A DNA stretch of 64,000 bases from Actinomadura macrotermitis (GTDB lineage Bacteria > Actinomycetota > Actinomycetes > Streptosporangiales > Streptosporangiaceae). Under the pieces are notes generated by a model. It did not search any database, was not told the origin of the DNA, and worked only from the letters and a program-made list of their open reading frames with translations. The stretch lies in NCBI RefSeq assembly GCF_009604375.1, contig NZ_WEGH01000004.1, positions 682,001 through 746,000 on the forward strand, in the 5' to 3' direction. A program made the position numbers and the translations under genes. Positions 43,734 to 52,159 of the stretch are shown here, piece by piece (the first letter of the stretch is position 1; every line of letters begins with the position of its first letter).

Positions 43734-44555
43734 TCAGGAGGAAGCGGAGGGCAGGACCGAGCCCTGGTACTTGTCCTGGATGAACTTCTTCACCTCGGGG
43801 CCCTGCAGGAGCTTGACGAGCTTCTGGACGCGCGGGTCGTCCTTCTTGCCCGGCAGGGTGACCAGGCCGTTGGCGTAGGGGTTGCCCTCGGCCTTCTCCA
43901 GCGCGAGGGCGTCCTTGGCCGGGGTGAGGCCGGTCTTCAGGGCGTAGTTGCCGTTGATGACCGACAGGTCGACCTCGTCCAGGGAGCGGGGCAGCTGGGC
44001 CGGCTTCAGGGCCTTGAACTTCAGGCCCTTGGGGTTGGCGGCGATGTCCTTCTCGGTGGCCGAGGTCGGCGCGCCCGGCTTGAGGGTGATCAGGCCGTTG
44101 TCGGCGAGCAGCTTCAGGCCGCGGCCCTGGTTGGCCGGGTCGTTGGAGATCGCGACGGTGGCGCCCTGCGGCACCGCCTTCAGGTCCTTCAGCTTCTTGG
44201 AGTACACGCCCAGCGGCTCCAGGTGGACCGGCGCGACGAAGGTCAGCTTCTTGCCCTTGGCCTTCTCGAACTCCTGCATGAACGGCACGTGCTGGAAGTA
44301 GTTCGCCTGGACCTGGTTCTCGACCAGGGCGGTGTTGGGCTGGACGTAGTCGTCGAACTCGACGATCTCCAGCTTCAGCCCCGCCTTGGCGGCCAGGTTG
44401 TCCTTGACGTACTTGAGGATCTCCCCGTGCGGAACGGGGTTGACCGCGACCTTCAGCGGGCCGTCGGACTTGTCGGAGGCGTCGGAGGAGCCGCAGGCGG
44501 TGAGGCCGGCGAGCAGTCCGACGGAGGCCAGCGCGATGGTGATCTTACGGAGCAC
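43734..44555 (-). CDS. metQ: methionine-binding lipoprotein MetQ
   Basis: This is a 273-residue NlpA/MetQ-type substrate-binding lipoprotein. GTG 44555 with AGAAAGG upstream gives a signal peptide whose lipobox LTAC places the lipid-modified Cys at residue 21. The mature part has the MetQ features VAVNPVPHGEILKYVKDNLA, VEFDDYVQPNTAL and YFQHVPFMQEF. It captures D/L-methionine outside the membrane and delivers it to MetI/MetN. It is the third gene of metN-metI-metQ. Confidence 0.93.
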   Translation of the reverse strand: MLRKITIALASVGLLAGLTACGSSDASDKSDGPLKVAVNPVPHGEILKYVKDNLAAKAGLKLEIVEFDDYVQPNTALVENQVQANYFQHVPFMQEFEKAKGKKLTFVAPVHLEPLGVYSKKLKDLKAVPQGATVAISNDPANQGRGLKLLADNGLITLKPGAPTSATEKDIAANPKGLKFKALKPAQLPRSLDEVDLSVINGNYALKTGLTPAKDALALEKAEGNPYANGLVTLPGKKDDPRVQKLVKLLQGPEVKKFIQDKYQGSVLPSASS

Positions 44556-44577
44556 GAAGAGTGCCTTTCTGGGCGTG

Positions 44578-45237
44578 TTACTTGTGGGTGAGGCGCCGGG
44601 TGACCAGGTCACCGAGCATCTGGATCAGTTGGACGAGGACGATGAGCACCACCACGGTGGCGATCATGACCTTGGTCTCGAAGCGTTCGTAGCCGTAGCT
44701 GATGGCCAGGTAGCCGAGGCCGCCGCCGCCGACCGTGCCCGCCATCGCGGTGTAGCCGACGAGCGCGATGACGGTGACGGTGAGGCCCGACACCAGGCCG
44801 GGCCGGGCCTCGCGCAGCAGCACCTTGACGACGAGCTCGCGCCGGGAGGCGCCCATCGCGCGGGCCGCGGCGAGGACGCCGGGGTCGACCTCGCGCAGCG
44901 CGGCCTCGACCAGGCGGGCGTAGAAGGGGATCGCGCCGATGGTGAGCGGCACGATCATGGCGGTGTTGCCGTAGGAGGTGCCGCCGGTCACCAGCTTGGT
45001 GAACGGGATCAGCGCGATCATCAGGATCAGGAACGGCAGCGAGCGGCCGACGTTGACGATCACGCCGAGCACCTTGTTCAGGGGGCGCAGCGGGGTGAGG
45101 CCGCCGCGGTCGGTGAGCACCAGCAGCACCCCGACCAGCAGCCCGAACACCCCGGCGAGGGCCGAGGACACGCCGGTCATCAGCAGCGTCTCGCCGGTCG
45201 CCTTCTGCAGCAGGGGCCAGATCTCGTCCCAGGTCAT
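44578..45237 (-). CDS. metI: methionine ABC transporter permease MetI
   Basis: This is a 219-residue membrane permease with five predicted helices. The ABC-interacting EAA loop is EAALREVDPGVLAAARAMGASRRE. Other family marks are NVGRSLPFLILMIALIPFT and GTVGGGGLGYLAISYGYERF. ATG 45237 overlaps the metN stop (ATGA). Confidence 0.94.
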   Translation of the reverse strand: MTWDEIWPLLQKATGETLLMTGVSSALAGVFGLLVGVLLVLTDRGGLTPLRPLNKVLGVIVNVGRSLPFLILMIALIPFTKLVTGGTSYGNTAMIVPLTIGAIPFYARLVEAALREVDPGVLAAARAMGASRRELVVKVLLREARPGLVSGLTVTVIALVGYTAMAGTVGGGGLGYLAISYGYERFETKVMIATVVVLIVLVQLIQMLGDLVTRRLTHK

Positions 45238-46241
45238 CGGGCCGCCTCCACTTCGCTGCGGCCGTGCACCTCGACGGTCAGGCCGGCGTCGCGCAGGTGC
45301 GCCAGCTGGGCCGCGTTCGTCTCGGGGTCGCCGGGCAGCTCGACGCGCAGCCGGCCGACGCGGGTGCCGCCGACCTCCTCGACGGCGCCGCCGAGGATGT
45401 TGACGTCGATGGCGTAGGTGCGGGCGAGCGACGACACGAACGGCCGGTCGGCGCTGTCGCCCTCGAACGTCACGTCCGCCACGGTGGTGCCGGGCCGCGG
45501 GTCGGGCGCCGGCAGCGGGAACAGGTCGCGGGCGAGCTCGGAGCCGGGCCGCAGCAGCAGGTCGCGGACGGGCCCCGACTCCACGAAGCGGCCGTCGCGC
45601 ATGATCGCGGCGCCGTCGCAGATGCGCTTGACCACGTCCATCTCGTGGGTGATCAGCAGCACGGTGAGGCCGAGCCGCCGGTTCAGGTCGCGCAGCAGCT
45701 CCAGGATGGAGGCCGTCGTCTCGGGGTCGAGCGCGGAGGTCGCCTCGTCCGACAGCAGCACCTTCGGCCGGCCGGCGAGGGCGCGGGCGATGCCGACGCG
45801 CTGCTTCTGCCCGCCGGAGATCTGCGCCGGGTAGGCGCGGGCGTGGTCGGTGAGCCCGACCAGGTCCAGCAGCTCGGCGACGCGGGCGGCGCGCTCGCCG
45901 CGCGGCACCCCCATGACCTCCAGCGGGAACGCCACGTTGCCGGCGACGGTGCGGCTGGACAGCAGCCCGAAGTGCTGGTGGATCATCCCGATCCGCTGCC
46001 GGGCCCGGCGCAGCTCGCCGCCGGACAGCGCGAGCAGGTCCTGCCCGTCCACCTCGATCCGCCCCGAGTCGGGGCGTTCCAGCAGGTTGACGCAGCGCAG
46101 CAGGGTGCTCTTGCCGGCCCCGCTGCGGCCGAGGACGCCGAAGATCTCGCCCTCGCCGACGGTGAGGTCGACGTCGTCGACGGCGGTCACGGCGCGCCCG
46201 CGGGAGCGGTAGACCTTCCGAAGTTTGTCTATCTGAATCAC
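45234..46241 (-). CDS. metN: methionine ABC transporter ATP-binding protein MetN
   Basis: This is a 335-residue ATPase. Walker A is GRSGAGKST, the signature SGGQKQRVGIARAL and Walker B PKVLLSDEATSALD, followed by the H-loop THEMDV. A C-terminal NIL domain (~255-335) is present, which in E. coli MetN binds methionine and inhibits transport. The gene starts the operon after a ~290-nt leader containing a Cys-rich micro-ORF. Confidence 0.94.
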   Translation of the reverse strand: MIQIDKLRKVYRSRGRAVTAVDDVDLTVGEGEIFGVLGRSGAGKSTLLRCVNLLERPDSGRIEVDGQDLLALSGGELRRARQRIGMIHQHFGLLSSRTVAGNVAFPLEVMGVPRGERAARVAELLDLVGLTDHARAYPAQISGGQKQRVGIARALAGRPKVLLSDEATSALDPETTASILELLRDLNRRLGLTVLLITHEMDVVKRICDGAAIMRDGRFVESGPVRDLLLRPGSELARDLFPLPAPDPRPGTTVADVTFEGDSADRPFVSSLARTYAIDVNILGGAVEEVGGTRVGRLRVELPGDPETNAAQLAHLRDAGLTVEVHGRSEVEAAR

Positions 46242-46444
46242 AGGGAATCATCCGTGCCGATATCGCCGCCGGTCGGGCGGCACGAGGTGGTGGAGCAGGA
46301 CGCGGAGCGGCCGGGTACGGCCTAGGAGAGGCCGGGCGGGTAGGGCGCGTGGCCGAGAAGGTGACGCTGGAAGTACATGTGTGCGCGGCTCGTTCTAACG
46401 ACAGGTCGCTCGCTTCGGGGCGCGAGGCTCAGCTGCGGGGGCCC

Positions 46445-46534
46445 TCAGCGGTCACACATTCGACGACAGCGCACGCGGCCCGGCACCCGCACGGTCTGCG
46501 GGCGGCACGAGGGGCACGGGCGTACGCTGGTCAT
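46445..46534 (-). CDS. leaderless Cys-containing micro-ORF in the metN leader
   Basis: This is a 29-codon ORF (MTSVRPCPSCRPQTV...RMCDR) with four Cys codons, two of them in CPSC. Its ATG at 46534 lies 7 nt after the -10 TTAACT, so translation is probably leaderless; another ATG two codons upstream (46540) is in frame. In mycobacteria, leaderless Cys-rich upstream ORFs are known to attenuate sulfur-metabolism operons in response to cysteine. The position upstream of metNIQ fits that idea, although here the Cys codons are not consecutive. Confidence 0.5.
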   Translation of the reverse strand: MTSVRPCPSCRPQTVRVPGRVRCRRMCDR

Positions 46535-46541
46535 GGTCATC

Positions 46542-46571
46542 AGTTAACCCGCAGATGGCAAATGTCGTCAA
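46542..46571 (-). promoter_or_regulatory. sigma-70-type promoter of the metNIQ operon
   Basis: On the minus strand TTGACG (-35, 46566-46571) and TTAACT (-10, 46542-46547) are separated by 18 bp. The predicted start is at about 46535, which gives a ~290-nt leader before metN. No SAM riboswitch consensus was recognised in the leader by eye. Confidence 0.65.
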
Positions 46572-46583
46572 ATCGGCGCAGTG

Positions 46584-47405
46584 TCATGACCTGCCGGTAT
46601 ACCGCACGCTCAGCGAGCCGGAGCCGGTGTGCACGTCGATCTCACCGGGCGCCGCCGGGTCGTTCAGGGCCGGATCGACCTCCCGGTCGCCGCTGCTGAC
46701 GGCGGCCCGCAGCCGGTAGCGGGTGGCGTCCGGCACCGCGATGGTCACCGGGCCCGAGCCCGTCCGGGCCCGCACCAGCCGGGGCCGCGCCGTGAAGGCC
46801 AGGTCCACCGTGCCCGAGCCGACCTGGGCGTCCACCTCGGGCGAGGCGAGCCCCTCGGCGTGCACCTCGCCCGAGCCGCCCTTGAAGACGATCGGTCCCC
46901 GGTTGCCCAGCGTGTTCAGGCTGCCGCTGTTGGTGTGCATCTCCAGCGCGCCGCTCAGGCCGGCCGCCATCACGCCCCCGGAGGTGGAGGTGGCGGTGAC
47001 CTTGGCGCCCGGCGGGACCGTCAGGTCCAGGTCGGCGCCGCAGCCGAGGGCCGCCGGGAACCGGGACGGCCCGTCGCACGACACCTTGATCCACAGCACC
47101 GTGCCCGACCAGAACGTGCGGACCGAGGGCCGGATGAACGTCCAGCTCAGCCGCTGCCGCAGCCGCGGCCGGCCGCCCTCCCCCACGCGCAGCCCGGCGG
47201 CGCCGACGTCCACCCGCACCTCCGAGACCGGCCGGTCGATGGGAACGACGGCCTTGGCCGTCCGCTGCAGCGCCGTCCCGGTGAACTCCAGCATCAGCGG
47301 CACGGCGATCACCAGCGCCGTCAGGGCCGCCAGCGCGGTCCAGGGGCCCTTGCGGCGGGGCCGGCCCATGGCAGCGGGGTCGGCGTGCTCGGCGATGTCG
47401 GTCAT
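46584..47405 (-). CDS. membrane-anchored DUF4097-like adhesin-type protein
   Basis: This is a 273-residue protein with one N-terminal membrane helix (WTALAALTALVIAVPLMLEFTG). A right-handed beta-rich region follows, with repeating TSGGVMAAGLSGALEMHTNSG, SGEVHAEGL and TGSGPVTIAV turns, typical of DUF4097. The ATG overlaps the stop of the upstream response regulator (ATGA). The genes for kinase, regulator and this protein form one transcription unit, so it may be a sensor partner or target of that system. Function unknown. Confidence 0.8.
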   Translation of the reverse strand: MTDIAEHADPAAMGRPRRKGPWTALAALTALVIAVPLMLEFTGTALQRTAKAVVPIDRPVSEVRVDVGAAGLRVGEGGRPRLRQRLSWTFIRPSVRTFWSGTVLWIKVSCDGPSRFPAALGCGADLDLTVPPGAKVTATSTSGGVMAAGLSGALEMHTNSGSLNTLGNRGPIVFKGGSGEVHAEGLASPEVDAQVGSGTVDLAFTARPRLVRARTGSGPVTIAVPDATRYRLRAAVSSGDREVDPALNDPAAPGEIDVHTGSGSLSVRYTGRS

Positions 47406-48049
47406 GTCTCCCCGTCCAGGAAGCGCAGCACCGCGAGCACCCTGCGGTGGTCGCCCTCGGCATGCGGCAGGTCGAGCTTGGCGAAGATGCTGTTGATGTG
47501 CTTGGCGACCGCGCTCTCGCTCACGACGAGCGCGCCCGCGATGCCGGCGTTGGAGCGTCCCTCCGCCATCAGCGCGAGCACCTCGCGCTCGCGCGGGGTG
47601 AGCCGTTCCAGCGGGTCGCTGTGCCGGCGGAGCAGCAGCTGTGACACCACCTCGGGGTCGAGCGCGGTACCGCCGGCCGCGACCCGGCGGAGCGCCTCCA
47701 GGAACGCCGACACGTCGGCGACCCGGTCCTTCAGCAGGTATCCGATGCCGCTGGTGTGGGCCGACAGCAGGTCGGCGGCGTAGCGCTCCTCGACGTACTG
47801 CGACAGCAGCAGCACCGACACCCGCGGCCACTGCTGGCGGATCACCAGCGCGGCGCGCACGCCCTCGTCGGTGTAGCCGGGCGGCATCCGCACGTCCACG
47901 ATGGCGGCGTCCGGCTCGTGCGCGGCGACGGCGGCCAGCAGCCCGTCGGCCTCGCCGACCGCCGCGGCGACCTCGAAGCCGGAGGTCTCCAGCAGCTTGA
48001 TCAGCCCGGCTCGCAGCAGGACCGAGTCCTCGGCGATCACAATGCGCAC
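47402..48049 (-). CDS. NarL-type response regulator
   Basis: This is a 215-residue regulator starting at GTG 48049, inside the 3' end of its kinase gene. The receiver has E7/D8 and phosphoacceptor Asp52 (AAIVDVRMPPGYTDEG). The output LuxR helix-turn-helix reads LTPREREVLALMAEGRSNAGIA and SESAVAKHINSIFAKLDLP. The PPGYTDEG loop after the Asp is characteristic of a common actinobacterial subfamily. Confidence 0.93.
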   Translation of the reverse strand: MRIVIAEDSVLLRAGLIKLLETSGFEVAAAVGEADGLLAAVAAHEPDAAIVDVRMPPGYTDEGVRAALVIRQQWPRVSVLLLSQYVEERYAADLLSAHTSGIGYLLKDRVADVSAFLEALRRVAAGGTALDPEVVSQLLLRRHSDPLERLTPREREVLALMAEGRSNAGIAGALVVSESAVAKHINSIFAKLDLPHAEGDHRRVLAVLRFLDGET

Positions 48050-49302
48050 GGCAACTCCACGGTGAGGGTGGTCGGGCCCCCGGCGGGGCTGGTGATCCGG
48101 AACGTACCGTCGACCGAGCGGACCCGCCGCGCCAGCCCCGTCAGGCCGGTGCCGCCGGCGGGGTCGGCGCCGCCCACGCCGTCGTCGGCGATCGTCAGGT
48201 GCAGGGTGGCGCCGCGCCGCACCACCGCCACGTCCACCACCGAGGCGCGGGCGTGCTTGACGACGTTGGTGAGCGCCTCCGACACCACGAAGTAGGCGAC
48301 CGCCTCGACCGTGGACGACGCCCGCTCGGGCACCCGCACCGACAGCCTGACCTGCACCGGGACGCGGGCGGCGATGCCCGACAGCGCGGCGTCCAGGCCG
48401 CGGTCCTCCAGCACCGCCGGGTGCAGGCCGCGGATCAGGTCGCGCAGCTCGGTGAGCGCCTCCTTGGCCTCCTCGTGCGCCTCGATGATCACCTGCATGG
48501 CCTCGTCCGGGACGCCGGTCAGCGTCTCGCGGGCCAGGCCGAGGTTCAGCGCGAGCGAGACCAGCCGCTGCTGGGCGCCGTCGTGCAGGTCGCGCTCGAT
48601 GCGGCGGCGCTCCAGGTCGGCGGCGTCCACCACCTCGGCGCGCTTCTCGGCCAGGTCCTCGACCCGGCGTGCCAGCTCCGCCTCGCGGTCGGGCGCGAGC
48701 AGCCGCCCGGCCGAGCGGACGTCCAGCCGCCGGACGGCGGCCGCCACCCACGGCGCGGCCAGCAGCAGCACGACGCCGAGCGCGGTCAGCACGCCGAGGC
48801 GGACGGCGTGCCAGGTGAGGCTGAGCGCGCTGGAGGCGGGCAGCGCCCACGCGTAGGCGTTCAGGGAGACCAGCGCGAGCCCGCCGAGCCAGCAGAGCAG
48901 CGCCGCGATCGCGCCGAGCGCCAGCAGCGGGCCGGTGAGCATGTGGTAGCGCACCTCGCGCCACAGGTCCTCCGAGCGCAGCGCGCGCAGCGGGCCGAGG
49001 ACCGGGCCGCCGGGCCGCTCGGGCAGCTCGGCGAGGTCGGCCCCGAGCATGGCCCACAGCCGCTCGCGGTGCGCGCGGGTCGCCGGGCGGACGAGCAGCA
49101 GCACCGCGAACAGCGGCGCCAGCAGGAAGATCGCGATGGGGGTCGCGTCGACCGGCACCCACAGCGCCCACGGCGCGCAGACGATCGCCCAGCCGGCCAG
49201 CTGCAGCGGCACCCCCGAGCCGATGAACGCGGTGTCGCGCCAAGCGGCCGGTGACCACGGAGCGTGGGCCAGGGCCCGGCCGAGAGGGGAGCTGGATGCC
49301 AT
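48037..49302 (-). CDS. sensor histidine kinase of the LytS/DesK-like HisKA_3 type
   Basis: This is a 421-residue kinase. Four hydrophobic segments occupy residues ~25-190. The coiled linker leads to the H-box ERRRIERDLHDGAQQRLVSLA (His240) and a HATPase with SEALTNVVKHA, DDGVGGADPAGGTGLTGLARR. ATG 49302 is chosen because TACGGT at 49309-49314 would place a leaderless start 6 nt away. The coupled response regulator and a DUF4097 protein follow. The signal is unknown. Confidence 0.92.
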   Translation of the reverse strand: MASSSPLGRALAHAPWSPAAWRDTAFIGSGVPLQLAGWAIVCAPWALWVPVDATPIAIFLLAPLFAVLLLVRPATRAHRERLWAMLGADLAELPERPGGPVLGPLRALRSEDLWREVRYHMLTGPLLALGAIAALLCWLGGLALVSLNAYAWALPASSALSLTWHAVRLGVLTALGVVLLLAAPWVAAAVRRLDVRSAGRLLAPDREAELARRVEDLAEKRAEVVDAADLERRRIERDLHDGAQQRLVSLALNLGLARETLTGVPDEAMQVIIEAHEEAKEALTELRDLIRGLHPAVLEDRGLDAALSGIAARVPVQVRLSVRVPERASSTVEAVAYFVVSEALTNVVKHARASVVDVAVVRRGATLHLTIADDGVGGADPAGGTGLTGLARRVRSVDGTFRITSPAGGPTTLTVELPCAL

Positions 49303-49475
49303 GGATGAACCGTATTGCCCCAGATGAGCGGCTGCCATCCACCGGGCTACAGGGCGCGGGGTGCACCTAGTGCCACCCCCACTCGGATAGCGGCGTTACT
49401 GAAAGTCGCGGCCCGCCCGGCCAGGCTCGGAGCAGGCCCGGAACACCGGGCGTTCGACGGCGAGGAGGTCCCCCC

Positions 49476-49919
49476 ATGGTCACCATCGTGAGCCCCGGTC
49501 ACACCTACCGGGTCCGCCCGGCCCGGAGCGGGCGGCGCTGGATCGGCTGGGGCCTGACCGCGGCGGGTGCGTCCATGGTGCCGTGGGTGTTCACGCTGGC
49601 CGCGCAACTGCCGTCCAGCACCCAGGTGTCGAACTGGTCCGCCGCCTGGATCGGCCTGGACCTGATGCTGGCCGCCGGGCTGGCGGGCACCGGCTTGTTG
49701 TTCGCCCGGCGCGACGCGCGGCACGGTCTGACCGCCGCCGCGACCGCCGCGCTGCTGGTCATGGACGCCTGGTTCGACGTGCTGATGTCCCCGGCGGGCG
49801 GCGAGCGGGCCCTCGCCCTGGCGCTGGCCGCGGGCGCCGAACTACCGCTCGCGGCGGCCTGCGCCGTGCTGGCCGCGCGGGCCTTCGCCCCCGGCTCCGT
49901 CCACCCCGCGTCCACCTGA
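49476..49919 (+). CDS. four-helix membrane protein of unknown function
   Basis: This is a 147-residue protein with about four hydrophobic helices (WIGWGLTAAGASMVPWVFTLA; SAAWIGLDLMLAAGLAGTGLL; LTAAATAALLVMDAWFDVLM; LPLAAACAVLAARAF). ATG 49476 follows GAGGAGG. It is divergent from the kinase at 49302 and is not recognised as a known family. A conserved-looking WFDVLMSPAG loop lies between helices 3 and 4. Confidence 0.75.
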   Translation: MVTIVSPGHTYRVRPARSGRRWIGWGLTAAGASMVPWVFTLAAQLPSSTQVSNWSAAWIGLDLMLAAGLAGTGLLFARRDARHGLTAAATAALLVMDAWFDVLMSPAGGERALALALAAGAELPLAAACAVLAARAFAPGSVHPAST

Positions 49920-50047
49920 TCGAAATCCACCCGAAATGACCACGCCGAACATGTTTAAAGCTCCTATCCCTGACCTTTACAGTGAATGCGCCCTCCAGGC
50001 CCTTCCTGGTGAGCCCTCCACCAGCGCTCGATCACGAGGTCCCTTAT

Positions 50048-50584
50048 ATGAACGAGGAAAAGGCGACCGAGGCATGCCTGCGGTTCCTGCGGGACGGGCT
50101 GCCCGCCGCCGCCGGCGAGGACATGTCCGGCGCGTTCCCGCTCGCCCTTGACGTGGACGGCGACATCGCGGTCGTCACCCTGCTGGTCGCCGAGGACGGC
50201 GGCCTCCCCGACGAGATGTCCGTCGAGGGCTACACCTTCCACCGCCGCAACGGCGAGTGGATGGCGCTCGGCGGCGGGGGCGGCTCCGCCCCCGCCGACC
50301 CGCTGACCCGCCGCCCGGCCGCCGAGCTCGGCCGGCACCTGCGGCGCTACGGCGGCGGCCGGACCGTGCGCAACGGCGACCGGCTGCTGCCCTGGGGCGC
50401 CAAGTACGTCAGCCAGGCGCGGCTGCGCGCCGCGGCCGAGGTCGTCCGGCTGCGGGTCGGCAAGCGGCTGCTGGACGTCCCCGAGCACGGCCACGCCGCG
50501 GTGGTGTGGGGGGCGCGGCGCGGCCCGGTCATCGAGGCCCTGGACGCCGAGGGCGCGGTACTGGACAAGATCGACTTGAGCTAG
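50048..50584 (+). CDS. uncharacterised 178-residue protein
   Basis: This is a cytosolic acidic/basic mixed protein starting at ATG 50048 with an ACGAGG ribosome site; the frame is open further upstream from GTG 49982 but without such a site. It contains VTLLVAEDGGLPDEMSVEGYTFHRRNGEW and a C-terminal VGKRLLDVPEHGHAAVVWGARRGPVIEALDAEG. The latter resembles a strand-turn-strand ligand module. Family not recognised. It stands alone between the membrane protein and the TetR gene. Confidence 0.65.
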   Translation: MNEEKATEACLRFLRDGLPAAAGEDMSGAFPLALDVDGDIAVVTLLVAEDGGLPDEMSVEGYTFHRRNGEWMALGGGGGSAPADPLTRRPAAELGRHLRRYGGGRTVRNGDRLLPWGAKYVSQARLRAAAEVVRLRVGKRLLDVPEHGHAAVVWGARRGPVIEALDAEGAVLDKIDLS

Positions 50585-50608
50585 CCCGGAGGCGGCGAGC
50601 GGGGATAT

Positions 50609-50638
50609 TTGACCGATCGTTCTAGATCGGCTTATGAT
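50609..50638 (+). promoter_or_regulatory. tetR promoter with embedded operator-like site
   Basis: TTGACC (-35, 50609-50614) and TATGAT (-10, 50633-50638) are 18 bp apart; the ATG at 50645 lies 6 nt on, so the transcript is probably leaderless. GACCGATCGTTC (50611-50622) overlaps the -35 and is near-palindromic around GATC. A related site precedes the SDR gene. Confidence 0.7.
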
Positions 50639-50644
50639 CTTGCC

Positions 50645-51226
50645 ATGGCACGGACCAAGGAGTTCGATCCCGACGCGGCCCTGCAGCGCGCCCTGGAGCT
50701 GTTCTGGGCGCGGGGCTACGCCGCGACCTCCATGGCCGACCTCGTGGCGCACCTGGGCATCGCGCGGGCGAGCATCTACGCCACCTTCGGCGGCAAGCAC
50801 GACCTGTACCTGAAGGCGCTCGACCGCTACACGCAGCTCACCGATCCCGCGATCATGGAGGCGCTGTCGCGGCCGGGGCCGGTGCTTCCGGCGGTGCGGG
50901 CGCTGGTCGAGCGCTACGCCGCCGAGTCGGCGGACGACGAGCGGCGGCGCGGCTGCATGGTGGTCAACAGCGCCGTCGAGCTGGCCGCCGCCGACGGCGC
51001 GGCGGCGCGCCGGGTCGAGGCGAGCTGGACCGTGCTGGAGACGGCGCTGGCCTCGGCGCTCACCCGCGCCAAGGCACAGGGCGAGCTGGCCGCGGACAAG
51101 GACCCGCGCGCGCTCGCGCGCTTCCTGCTGGTGCTGTTCCAGGGGATGCGGGTGCTCGGCCGCGCGCCGGCCGACCCCGGCCGCCTGCGCGACGCCGCGG
51201 CGCAGGCCCTCGCCCTGCTCGGCTGA
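50645..51226 (+). CDS. TetR-family repressor
   Basis: This is a 193-residue repressor. The N-terminal DNA-binding domain reads ALELFWARGYAATSMADLVAHLGIARASIYATFGGKHDLYLKAL (helix-turn-helix near residues 25-45). The C-terminal helical domain would bind an unknown ligand. It has the same DNA motif in its own promoter and upstream of the adjacent SDR gene, which implies autoregulation and control of that gene. Confidence 0.92.
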   Translation: MARTKEFDPDAALQRALELFWARGYAATSMADLVAHLGIARASIYATFGGKHDLYLKALDRYTQLTDPAIMEALSRPGPVLPAVRALVERYAAESADDERRRGCMVVNSAVELAAADGAAARRVEASWTVLETALASALTRAKAQGELAADKDPRALARFLLVLFQGMRVLGRAPADPGRLRDAAAQALALLG

Positions 51227-51272
51227 CCTCCCGCGTCCTGGTGGGCGCGGGCCTTTTTCGGCCCTGATATTA

Positions 51273-51284
51273 GATCGATCATTC
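51273..51284. promoter_or_regulatory. candidate TetR operator upstream of the SDR gene
   Basis: GATCGATCATTC matches the site in the tetR promoter (GACCGATCGTTC) at 10 of 12 positions and has the same GATC centre. It lies 19 bp before the SDR ATG, between a small GGGCC/GGCCC stem (51249-51264) and the AGGAG ribosome site. Confidence 0.5.
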
Positions 51285-51302
51285 TCGAATAGGAGTCCCC
51301 TC

Positions 51303-52064
51303 ATGTCCGCTCGCTTCACCGGCAAGGTCGTTCTCGTCACCGGTGGGTCCGCCGGGATCGGGCGGGCCACCGCGCTCGCCTTCGCCCGGGAGGGCGCCAC
51401 CGTCGTCATCGCCGGGCGCGACGAGGCGCGCCTCGTCGCCGCCGTCAAGGAGATCGAGGCCGCCGGCGGGGCGGCGGACCACGTCGTCGCCGACGTGTCC
51501 GACGCCGCGGACGCCGCCGGCATGGTGGCCACGACGGTGCGGCGCCATGGCGGCCTGCACGTGGCGTTCAACAACGCCGGCGTCCTCGGCGAGGTCGCGC
51601 CCGTCGCCGACCTTGCCGAGGACGCCTGGGCCGCGGTCATCGCGACCAACCTGACCGGGGTGTTCCTCTCGATGAAGCACGAGATCGCGCACATGCGCGC
51701 GCACGGCGGGGGCGCCATCGTCAACGTCGCGTCCAACATCGGCGCGCACGACCGCCGGCCCGGCCTCGGCGCCTACGCCGCGTCCAAGGCGGGCGTCAGC
51801 GCGCTCACCCGGACCGCGGCCCTGGAGGCCATCGGCGACGGCGTCCGCATCAACGCGATCAGCCCCGGCGCGACCGACACCACCATGAGCCTCCGGCCGG
51901 GCGAGACCCGGGCGGAACGCGACGCCCGCATCGGCGCGGTCACCCCGGCGGGCCGGGTCGGCGGCACCGGGGAGGTCGCCGCCGCCGCGCTGTGGCTGGC
52001 CTCGGCCGAGGCGGGCTACCTCGTCGGCCACGACATGGTGATCGACGGCGGCGCCACCGCATGA
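51303..52064 (+). CDS. short-chain dehydrogenase/reductase
   Basis: This is a 253-residue classical SDR. Cofactor loop TGGSAGIGRA, NNAG motif (AFNNAGVLG), catalytic Ser in NVASNIG and the Tyr/Lys pair in AYAASKAG are all present, as is the closing GHDMVIDGG. The residue after the second strand (IAGRDEARL) has Arg, which suggests NADP(H) preference. AGGAG lies 8 nt before ATG 51303. Probably repressed by the upstream TetR; substrate unknown. Confidence 0.92.
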   Translation: MSARFTGKVVLVTGGSAGIGRATALAFAREGATVVIAGRDEARLVAAVKEIEAAGGAADHVVADVSDAADAAGMVATTVRRHGGLHVAFNNAGVLGEVAPVADLAEDAWAAVIATNLTGVFLSMKHEIAHMRAHGGGAIVNVASNIGAHDRRPGLGAYAASKAGVSALTRTAALEAIGDGVRINAISPGATDTTMSLRPGETRAERDARIGAVTPAGRVGGTGEVAAAALWLASAEAGYLVGHDMVIDGGATA

Positions 52065-52081
52065 TCCTGGACGCGATTTGA

Positions 52082-52127
52082 TTACTTTGCGTCACTGACC
52101 ATAACCCCACGTGTTACTTTGCCGTCC
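52082..52127 (+). repeat. direct repeat TTACTTTGC upstream of the membrane/coiled-coil pair
   Basis: TTACTTTGCGTC (52082-52093) and TTACTTTGCCGTC (52115-52127) lie 33 bp apart, about three helical turns, in the gap before the gene starting at 52160. AT-rich repeats stand out in this GC-rich DNA, so a regulator binding site is plausible. Confidence 0.4.
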
Positions 52128-52159
52128 AGGACATGCGGACGACGGGAGGAGGTGGCCGC

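Noticed and set aside
46242-46534. SAM riboswitch in the metN leader
   Set aside because: Looked for a riboswitch because methionine transporters often have one. No SAM-I, SAM-II or SAM-IV consensus was recognised by eye; a covariance-model search would decide.
48199-49254. Plus-strand 351-codon ORF opposite the histidine kinase
   Set aside because: His/Arg/Gly/Gln-rich shadow of the kinase gene, which has an intact H-box and HATPase.
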